The notes beneath the pieces were generated by a model, which saw only the letters and a list, made by a program, of their open reading frames with translations, was not told where the DNA came from and did no database searches. From contig CAYSXI010000153.1 in assembly GCA_964434955.1 (NCBI GenBank), positions 1 through 12,883 of the forward strand: 12,883 nucleotides of DNA, written 5' to 3'. Origin of the DNA: JANQLU01 sp964434955 (GTDB lineage Bacteria; Planctomycetota; Planctomycetia; Pirellulales; Pirellulaceae). Positions 7,633 through 12,883 of the stretch are shown one piece after another. Numbering within the stretch: the stretch's first letter is position 1; every line of letters begins with the position of its first letter. The translations under genes were made by a program, and so were the position numbers.

Positions 7633-7680
7633 CCACCATACAAGCACGAAGCGCAAGCGAGTGGTTTGAACCGCCGATTC
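7633..7680 (-). repeat. Inverted copy of the 103-bp repeat core with its left flank
   Basis: Read on the minus strand this gives GAATCGGCGGTTC, then AAACCACTCGC, then TTGCGCTTCGTGCTTGTATGG. This matches the beginning of the 103-bp unit at 6798-6848, apart from a few deleted or changed bases. Its orientation is opposite to the array at 6798-7085, so the intergenic segment is bounded by related inverted sequences. Confidence 0.8.
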
Positions 7681-7740
7681 GTGATGAACTTGTCACGCAA
7701 CGCATGAACCTGGCGGACTGTTGGTAAACGACCGCACCCG

Positions 7741-9255
7741 TTAATTCCCGAGGCCGGAGCTGGCTCGATAGGCTTTGGCTTGATCATCACGTCCGATCTT
7801 GTCCGTGATTGCATCCCATTCCTTGGCTGCCTGTTTAAGGGCGGCGGCCGCCTCGACTTCACCTTTGAGCGCCCGACTCGTTTGCTGTGCCAAAACGGCA
7901 AGGTATTCATTGGCGGCTGGAATGCGCGTGCTCATCATGGCGAGCCCCGACTCATTGGACTCGCGAACAAACGTGGCATAATCATCGGCCACTTGTCGGG
8001 GTGAATTCGTACCGCACCACGCATAAGGCTTACGGACTTGAGAAATCCTGGAGAGAGAACAATTCGGGGAACGCGACCAAACCCGCTGTTGAATTTCGGG
8101 GCTCGCGATCCATGCGAGGAAATACTCTGCTGATTCTTTATTGATGGCGCCGTAAACCACCGAAGCCAAACGTCCATCAAAGCCCAAAAGGACAGGATGT
8201 TCGGCCTCGGAATCACGCGTCATCCAGTTTTTCGTCATCGAATCATATCGCTCTTTCCAAATTGGCAAAGGTGCGACGGCCAGGCCTGAAATCGACTCTT
8301 CAAACTCAACGGAAGAGGTCGGCCAGGTGATGGCGAGGGCCGCTTCGCCTTTGGCGATCGATTCGAAGATCTGATTGGGGGTCGCGGGTTCTTGAGGATG
8401 TGCGTCCTGGCAAGCTTTCAAATTTTCCAGAGCTTTGACAAAGGGAGGGGATCCGATCAATGGGTTGGCATCCGTCAATGCGAACTCGATTGAACGGCGA
8501 CCTCGCTGACAAACTGCCGACGAGGTTCTTGCCATGAGAAGATGGGAAGCCCATTTGCCGGCCGTCGGCTCCAACACTTTGGTCGGTAAAACGTTGCCGT
8601 CTTTGTCTTTCAATTTGCCCGTTTGATCTGCAAGTCGCTTGGCGATCGTCAGATATTGCTCCCAAGTCGTTGGCGCATCGACGCCAAGCGCGTCCATCAC
8701 ATCCTGGCGATAGACCAGACAAAAAACGGGGCTTCCCATCGCCGTCGCCCAAATGTCTCGATCGTACTGAACGAGATCACGTTTTTGCAGCCGAAGAATA
8801 TCGTTGACCGCCAACAATTCGTTGTCCAGGGATCGATAGTCGACTGGCTGAATCCATTCCCTTTTTACAAAGTCCCCCAGAGATGATGGCGGAAAGATGA
8901 CAACGTCTTGCCCGCTGATTTGGGCCTTTTGTTTCTCCGGATCGGGATCCAGTTCGTCGATCACGGTAAGTTCGATTTCATGACCGGCCGACTGCCATTG
9001 GCCTTCAATCAGCGATTTGAGCTCGGCATTTCCGTACATCACGACCTTCAAGTCGTGCTTGGAAATTTTATTTGACTTGCCGCCGCCATCGTCATCTTGT
9101 TTCTTTCCAGAGTTGCAGCCGGCAAAAACCAACAGAGCCACGAAAAGAGCCATCAACCGATACAGTTTGCCCGAATTTTCCGGACCAACAATTTGTCGAA
9201 ACACGGAAAATTGAATTGAAACCGCGGTCGAATTCCAGTCTCGCTTAACCTTCAC
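7741..9255 (-). CDS. ABC-type extracellular solute-binding lipoprotein (family 1-like)
   Basis: Family 1 binding proteins capture sugars or similar solutes outside the cell and normally hand them to an ABC permease. With a GTG start at 9255 the product has 504 residues. The start is chosen for the AGGAGAG site eight bases upstream; alternatives are ATG at 9153 (directly at the hydrophobic segment but without a clear site) and TTG at 9357. A hydrophobic segment precedes a lipobox, LLVFAGC, with Cys47 as the likely lipidated residue, followed by a Asp/Gly/Lys-rich linker. Family-like segments are TWEQYLTIAKRLAD (about 197-210) and KGEAALAITWP (about 302-312), the usual places for the hinge and binding lobe in such proteins. 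No permease or ATPase genes adjoin it; the neighbour is a divergent sodium symporter. The ligand cannot be inferred. Confidence 0.85.
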   Translation of the reverse strand: MKVKRDWNSTAVSIQFSVFRQIVGPENSGKLYRLMALFVALLVFAGCNSGKKQDDDGGGKSNKISKHDLKVVMYGNAELKSLIEGQWQSAGHEIELTVIDELDPDPEKQKAQISGQDVVIFPPSSLGDFVKREWIQPVDYRSLDNELLAVNDILRLQKRDLVQYDRDIWATAMGSPVFCLVYRQDVMDALGVDAPTTWEQYLTIAKRLADQTGKLKDKDGNVLPTKVLEPTAGKWASHLLMARTSSAVCQRGRRSIEFALTDANPLIGSPPFVKALENLKACQDAHPQEPATPNQIFESIAKGEAALAITWPTSSVEFEESISGLAVAPLPIWKERYDSMTKNWMTRDSEAEHPVLLGFDGRLASVVYGAINKESAEYFLAWIASPEIQQRVWSRSPNCSLSRISQVRKPYAWCGTNSPRQVADDYATFVRESNESGLAMMSTRIPAANEYLAVLAQQTSRALKGEVEAAAALKQAAKEWDAITDKIGRDDQAKAYRASSGLGN

Positions 9256-9575
9256 GTCAGCAACTCTCCTCGATGCAATCTTTGTATTCTTCCAAGAAAA
9301 AGGCGCAGCGTTTCGCGTGCCTTCAATCAATTCCGTCCAACCTACGAAAGATCTCAAGAGACCATTCCGCGTGTTAAAACGCGTCAGCTGGATTCGGCAA
9401 TCGGGCAGCGTTAAAATCCACCGTGCCGATCTGAAAAGCCACCATCATATCATACGGATGTGGAGCGTCAGCCGGTTCGCAACGGCATCGGTTTTCACTG
9501 AAAATTCCGTTGATCCCCTCGCTCGAGAGTCGTTTGAGGCTGTGGGGGTTTCGCAAGATAACTGGAATCATGTAG
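9256..9575. promoter_or_regulatory. Divergent promoter region between the lipoprotein and symporter genes
   Basis: These 320 bases separate two divergently transcribed genes and must hold both promoters unless transcription comes from elsewhere. For the symporter, TTGAGG at 9534-9539 and GATAAC at 9557-9562 are spaced by 17 bases, each matching the sigma-70 consensus at four of six positions. That would leave only a very short leader before the ATG at 9576. I see no convincing palindrome or riboswitch. The core promoter call is weak; the region's role as a shared control region is inferred from gene orientation. Confidence 0.35.
9264..9270 (-). promoter_or_regulatory. Ribosome binding site for the GTG start of the binding lipoprotein
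   Basis: On the minus strand AGGAGAG stands eight bases before GTG at 9255. It is the best Shine-Dalgarno match upstream of any candidate start of this gene and decides the start chosen. Confidence 0.6.
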
Positions 9576-11411
9576 ATGAATTTGGGATTGCTCGACTGGT
9601 CGATCATTGTTGGCTTCTTGGCTGTGAGCCTTTTCATTGGCCTGTTTTTCTCCAAACGAGCAGGCTCCAGCATTTCGGAATATTTTGTTTCCGGCCGCAG
9701 CCTGCCTTGGTGGATCGCGGGAACCTCGATGGTCGCCACGACTTTTGCTGCAGACACACCTTTGGCCGTTACCAGCCTGGTGGTGAAATACGGCGTTGCC
9801 GGGAACTGGTTTTGGTGGGCCTTCGCGTTCGGGGGAATGATCACCGTTTTTGTCTATTCAAGGTTATGGCGGCGATCCGAAGTGATGACGGACGTCGAAC
9901 TTATTGGCCTCCGCTATTCGGGCACCTCGGCCAAGGTCCTTCGAGTTTCGCGGGCCGTCTACGTCGCGCTGATCGTCAACCCAATCATCATCGGTTGGGT
10001 CGTCAAGGCAATCATGACCGTGATGAGCGAAACGGTTCTTTTCGATCGCGACTTAGGGGTCGGGGCCCAAACAGGGATCTTGATCGGCCTGTTGATTGCG
10101 GTCGGACTCTATTGCATGCTTTCCGGGATGTGGGGAGTCGCCTTCACGGATGTCCTGCAATTCATCATCGCCATGGGTGGCTGTATCTGGCTTGCCTACA
10201 TCGTGATTCAAGCGGCAGGCGGGACCGATGCGCTTCAGGAGAAAGTCGTTCAGAACTTTGGCAGCGACGAGGCTTTTCGGTTCATTCCCAGCTTCTCGAT
10301 GCAGGATCCTTGGATGCCTTTGTATATCTTCATGATCCTGCTTCTGGTGAACTGGTGGGCGACATGGTTTCCTGGTGCTGAGCCGGGCGGGGGCGGTTAT
10401 GTGGTCCAGCGAATGGCCGCTTGCCGAAGCGAAAAAGATTCGATGTTTGCAACGCTTTGGTACCAGGTCGCTCACTATTGCCTGCGCCCCTGGCCCTGGT
10501 TAATCGTCGCGTTTGCGGTCCTGGCATTTTATCCCGAACTGCGCCAAAGCTATATCGATGGAGAACCGGGAGATCCTGGCGTCGGGTTTCCGCGGATCAT
10601 CCGGGAATACTGTGGCGACTGGCCGGGCGCGCAAGGGCTTTTGCTTGTCGCTTTCTTTGCTGCCTTCATGTCGACGATCAGTACGCAAATGAACTGGGGA
10701 GCCTCCTACTTGATGCGCGACGTGGTTCAGGTCATTTGGCCAAACATCCCGGAAAAGTCGCTCACATTTTACTCGCGCATTCTGTCGTTGGTCGTTCTTG
10801 CGGAAGGCGGAATTGTTGGCTACCTGTTTTGGCAAAAAGGACTAAGCGTTGACGCCGCCTGGAAGTATCTGGCCGCGTTGGGTGCCGGTACCGGCCTGGT
10901 TTTCATGCTTCGTTGGTTCTGGTGGCGGATCAACGCCTGGACCGAAATCTCGGCCATGTTTGCCGCCCTGATTTACTTCAGCATTCTCCAGGCCTTGAAA
11001 CTTTTTGTGATCCCTGCCGATACCGATCTCATCCTCTTTCAAAAAGAAGAGGTCCTGATGGCGACGGTTGCGTTTCTGACAATTGCGACCTGGCTGGTGG
11101 TGACCTACATGACCCGGCCGGAAGACGACAAAACCCTTGTGTCGTTTTTTGAAAAGATTCGGCCGGCTGGTCCTGGCTGGAAACCCATCGCCGAAAAAGC
11201 GCCGGCGGTTCAAACCGACAATCAACTCGGCCTCAGTATTTTGGCCGCATTTGTCGGTGCCGCTTTGATCTATAGTTTGCTACCTTTCGTCGGTGCCGTG
11301 ATTTTCGGCGATTCCCGGACGATGGCAATTTCTGGAAGTGTGGCATTCTTGTCTGCCATTGGCTTGTATTTCCTCGTCAATCGCCTGGCCAAGGACGATC
11401 CGGAAAAGTAA
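9576..11411 (+). CDS. Sodium:solute symporter, SSS family
   Basis: SSS proteins couple uptake of sugars, amino acids, vitamins or similar solutes to sodium entry across the cytoplasmic membrane. The 611-residue product is almost wholly hydrophobic helices, with the first beginning at about residue 7, so the ATG at 9576 fits; its ribosome binding site is weak. Family features are the EYFVSGRSLPWW segment (35-46) after the first helix, the MVATTFAADTP stretch (52-62) in the region that contributes to sodium binding, the loop PGAEPGGGGYVVQRM (266-280), and the helix with AAFMSTISTQMNW (362-374), whose Ser/Thr residues correspond to the sodium-site helix of vSGLT-type transporters. Length exceeds the about 500 residues common in the family, with extra C-terminal helices separated by a charged loop near 520-550. 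The substrate is not readable. It is divergent from a solute-binding lipoprotein. Confidence 0.93.
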   Translation: MNLGLLDWSIIVGFLAVSLFIGLFFSKRAGSSISEYFVSGRSLPWWIAGTSMVATTFAADTPLAVTSLVVKYGVAGNWFWWAFAFGGMITVFVYSRLWRRSEVMTDVELIGLRYSGTSAKVLRVSRAVYVALIVNPIIIGWVVKAIMTVMSETVLFDRDLGVGAQTGILIGLLIAVGLYCMLSGMWGVAFTDVLQFIIAMGGCIWLAYIVIQAAGGTDALQEKVVQNFGSDEAFRFIPSFSMQDPWMPLYIFMILLLVNWWATWFPGAEPGGGGYVVQRMAACRSEKDSMFATLWYQVAHYCLRPWPWLIVAFAVLAFYPELRQSYIDGEPGDPGVGFPRIIREYCGDWPGAQGLLLVAFFAAFMSTISTQMNWGASYLMRDVVQVIWPNIPEKSLTFYSRILSLVVLAEGGIVGYLFWQKGLSVDAAWKYLAALGAGTGLVFMLRWFWWRINAWTEISAMFAALIYFSILQALKLFVIPADTDLILFQKEEVLMATVAFLTIATWLVVTYMTRPEDDKTLVSFFEKIRPAGPGWKPIAEKAPAVQTDNQLGLSILAAFVGAALIYSLLPFVGAVIFGDSRTMAISGSVAFLSAIGLYFLVNRLAKDDPEK

Positions 11412-11428
11412 ATCAGCCGTCATGCTAA

Positions 11429-11447
11429 TAGTTGACAACGCCAACTA
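11429..11447. terminator. Small inverted repeat between convergent genes
   Basis: TAGTTG and CAACTA form a 6-bp stem with a 7-base loop in the 33-base gap between the symporter gene and the convergent small membrane protein gene. The right arm includes the stop codon of the minus-strand gene. There is no T-run on either strand, so a bidirectional terminator role is only possible. Confidence 0.25.
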
Positions 11448-11873
11448 GGCGGCAACGATTCCGTCGCGGTATTTTACCCAGAAAATCAGCATCGCCACGG
11501 AGGCTGGCCAACAACCACAAAAAATGCCCAGGCTGATAACGACAACGTTAAACGTCCAGCCGGCCGCTCCTTTTCGGAACATCCCGGCCATCGCGTGAAG
11601 CATCGCGATCACGCAACCAATCGCGGCATAAAAAATCCCGACAATCATATTGACTTCGGGCGGCGTCTTCGGGTCAAAATCCTCGGGAAAGAGAATGTGC
11701 AATGCGCCGAAAACGACGATTATCATTGCCACCATACAATTACAAATGATGTAAACGAGATGCCAAGTCAAAAGCCCCCTTACATCCTGCGGTGATTTTT
11801 TCTCAAAGGCTGGTTTTCCAGGCTGATGGTAGCTGGGGGCCGAATAAGGATTTTGATGGGGATCGTAGGTCAT
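11445..11873 (-). CDS. Small three-helix membrane protein of unknown function
   Basis: With ATG at 11873 the product has 142 residues. It opens with a polar Tyr/Pro/Asn-rich segment (TYDPHQNPYSAPSYHQPGKP), a style common at the start of small planctomycete membrane proteins. Three hydrophobic segments follow, at about 33-60, 74-98 and 106-134, and a short charged end. The frame remains open to TTG at 11939 and includes another ATG at 11930, but that extension (Cys/Arg-rich) lacks the polar-then-hydrophobic pattern and has no ribosome binding site; the site before 11873 is also weak (CAGG). It lies downstream of the sulfatase gene on the same strand with a gap of 126 bases, so co-transcription is possible but not shown. 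No function is recognised. Confidence 0.75.
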   Translation of the reverse strand: MTYDPHQNPYSAPSYHQPGKPAFEKKSPQDVRGLLTWHLVYIICNCMVAMIIVVFGALHILFPEDFDPKTPPEVNMIVGIFYAAIGCVIAMLHAMAGMFRKGAAGWTFNVVVISLGIFCGCWPASVAMLIFWVKYRDGIVAA

Positions 11874-11923
11874 ACGGAACCTGGAAAAACAACAAGTGAA
11901 CGCGGTGACTATGTTGATCGTTC

Positions 11924-11937
11924 GACTCATGCGAGTC
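11924..11937. repeat. Short inverted repeat upstream of the small membrane protein gene
   Basis: GACTC ATGC GAGTC is a perfect 5-bp inverted repeat with a 4-base loop, about 50 bases upstream of the start at 11873. It is short enough to be chance, but its location would suit an operator or a leader hairpin. Confidence 0.25.
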
Positions 11938-11999
11938 AACGCGACTCTGGAACTTGTGTTTACGGGTCCGGTGATCAGGCGATCCCTACTGCCAACGTT

Positions 12000-12883
12000 T
12001 CACTTGATTCGCTTCTTGCCCCCGGAACCTTTGTTTTTCCCTTTGCCCCCTTTGCGAGAACCGCGCGACTTCTTTGAGTCGCTTGCCGACTTGGGGTTGG
12101 CGGGATTGTAGTTCGGATTGGGTTTTGGCAACTCAGCGCCAACATCCTTGAGATATTTGGTTAACTTGGCCGACAGTTTCTTGGCGACTGTTTTGTTTGC
12201 CGAGGCAAGGTTTCTCCGTTCCGACATGTCTTTTGAAATGTCAAACAGAGCTTCCTGTCCCGTTTCATAAAACCGGATCAACTTCCAGTTTCCCGAGTAA
12301 ATTGCGGTCGTGGGCCCGTCATTGCCTTGATAATGCGGAAAGTGAAACACCACCTCTTCCCGCGAGCGTTTAACGGTTCCTTTGCCGTTTTGATGCAGAA
12401 GCGAAACCATGCTTCCGCCTTCCAAGTTGGCAGGAAGCCGTTTCTTGATCCCGGCCAACTCGCAAAACGTCGGATACCAATCGAATCCCACGACCCGTTC
12501 ATGGCACCAGGAACCGGCTTCGACTCCCGGCCCGGAAACAATCATGGGGACCCGTAAACCGCCTTCGCGGACCGATCCTTTGCCACCCGAAAGCCCCGAA
12601 CGCCGAACACCGCTTCCGCCGTTGTCGGACATGTAAATGATGTAAGTATTCTTCCGCAGTCCATACTTCTCCAACGAAGCGACGATTCTTCCGACACCGG
12701 TATCAAGGTCTTCCGCGAGTGCCGACCTCGAAACGCTCCGTGAGTTTCCCCGGCCGCGTGAAAGCTGTTCATACTTTCGAATCGTGGATTGCAGTGCATT
12801 GTCCGGTGAATGCAATGCGTGCCAGGACAACTGGCAGTAGAAGGGCTTTTGTTTTACTGCACAGGCTTTGAAAAACGCGTCCG
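12000..12883 (-). CDS. Sulfatase, C-terminal part (5' end beyond the window)
   Basis: Formylglycine-dependent sulfatases hydrolyse sulfate esters; planctomycetes carry many for sulfated polysaccharides. The frame stays open to the right edge, so the gene is partial. Upstream of the TTG at 12830 the sequence continues as KPFYCQLSWHALHSP, the usual conserved segment of the family, so TTG is not the start. Further hallmarks are SDNGG (metal-site Asp and Asn), the GSVREGGLRVPMIVSGPGV stretch, the DWYPTFCELAG segment, and the late segment with NWKLIRFYETGQEALFDISKD typical of the C-terminal subdomain. The N-terminal CxPSR formylglycine motif and first metal ligands would be outside the window, so activity cannot be judged. 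After the conserved domain comes an unusual tail of about 30 residues dominated by Lys, Gly, Ser and Arg. The exact substrate is unknown. Confidence 0.92.
   Translation of the reverse strand, partial: DAFFKACAVKQKPFYCQLSWHALHSPDNALQSTIRKYEQLSRGRGNSRSVSRSALAEDLDTGVGRIVASLEKYGLRKNTYIIYMSDNGGSGVRRSGLSGGKGSVREGGLRVPMIVSGPGVEAGSWCHERVVGFDWYPTFCELAGIKKRLPANLEGGSMVSLLHQNGKGTVKRSREEVVFHFPHYQGNDGPTTAIYSGNWKLIRFYETGQEALFDISKDMSERRNLASANKTVAKKLSAKLTKYLKDVGAELPKPNPNYNPANPKSASDSKKSRGSRKGGKGKNKGSGGKKRIK

Larger units (their letters stand above)
6790..7740. other. Repeat-rich gene-free region of about 950 bases
   Basis: No credible coding region lies between msrB and the solute-binding lipoprotein gene, which converge here. 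ORFs of 100-145 codons exist on both strands but are made of repeat translations (recurring STKRERVVST or YKHEAQASG) without ribosome binding sites or family resemblance. The region contains the repeats listed separately. Apart from those, 7136-7257, 7286-7413 and 7508-7632 show only short inverted repeats, such as CCGAA/TTCGG near 7359-7370 flanked by GTACC/GGTAC at 7341-7345 and 7369-7373. I see no strong intrinsic terminator for either neighbouring gene. Confidence 0.75.

Noticed and set aside
7294..7707. 137-codon + strand ORF in the repeat region
   Set aside because: Much of its translation is the 14-bp array read in cycling frames plus the inverted repeat core; there is no ribosome binding site and no protein-like pattern.
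6790..7740. Insertion sequence or integron-like element
   Set aside because: No transposase or integrase remnant can be read in any frame, and no target-site duplication was found by eye; only inverted related sequences are present.
7488..7910. 140-codon - strand ORF overlapping the end of the lipoprotein gene
   Set aside because: It overlaps a well-supported gene in another frame and extends through repeat sequence; composition is Arg/Pro-rich as in shadow frames.
9317..10381. 354-codon + strand ORF over the symporter start
   Set aside because: It lies out of frame with the clear SSS symporter, and its translation is His/Arg/Cys-rich without domains.

Overview
The window most likely comes from a planctomycete, probably a member of the Pirellulaceae (Rhodopirellula/Blastopirellula-like). 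The reasons are gene content and style: a formylglycine-type sulfatase, a large SSS sodium:solute symporter with a GGGG loop, a small membrane protein opening with a 'YDPHQNPYSAP' tail, a Lys/Ala/Pro-rich secreted giant protein, and dispersed intergenic repeats around CGCTTCGTGCTTGTA. This assignment rests on recognition, not on a database search. No defence system, phage, transposase, integrase, CRISPR array, tRNA or rRNA is visible.

Layout. (1) Bases 1-4237, + strand: one very large envelope protein gene whose start lies before the window (the first bases encode the end of a signal peptide). It is interrupted near 2126-2160 by a +1 change of frame, so it now reads as two overlapping ORFs. 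Joined, it gives about 1,400 residues: signal peptide, small beta-like domain, Lys/Ala-rich linker, Pro-rich linker, long helical region, a large C-terminal domain, one transmembrane helix and a short tail. (2) Bases 4244-6157, + strand: a single-pass membrane protein with a long HEAT-like helical domain, starting 6 bases after the previous stop and so very probably co-expressed with it. (3) Bases 6304-6789, + strand: membrane-anchored methionine sulfoxide reductase MsrB. (4) Bases 6790-7740: about 950 bases without a credible gene, built largely of repeats: a 103-bp tandem repeat, a nested 22-23-bp repeat, a 14-bp tandem array, and a further copy of the 103-bp core in inverted orientation. 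(5) Bases 7741-9255, - strand: lipoprotein of the ABC-type extracellular solute-binding family, with no permease or ATPase beside it. (6) Bases 9576-11411, + strand and divergent from it: SSS-family sodium:solute symporter. (7) Bases 11445-11873, - strand: small three-helix membrane protein. (8) Bases 12000-12883, - strand: C-terminal part of a sulfatase that runs off the right edge.

How the genes may work together: the first two genes look like one envelope unit of unknown function. The binding lipoprotein, symporter and sulfatase fit a carbohydrate or sulfated-polysaccharide acquisition lifestyle typical of marine planctomycetes, but no substrate can be read from the sequence. MsrB would repair oxidised methionines in envelope proteins. 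The most interesting points are the frame break in the giant gene and the layered repeat region; nothing here amounts to a clear new multi-gene system.
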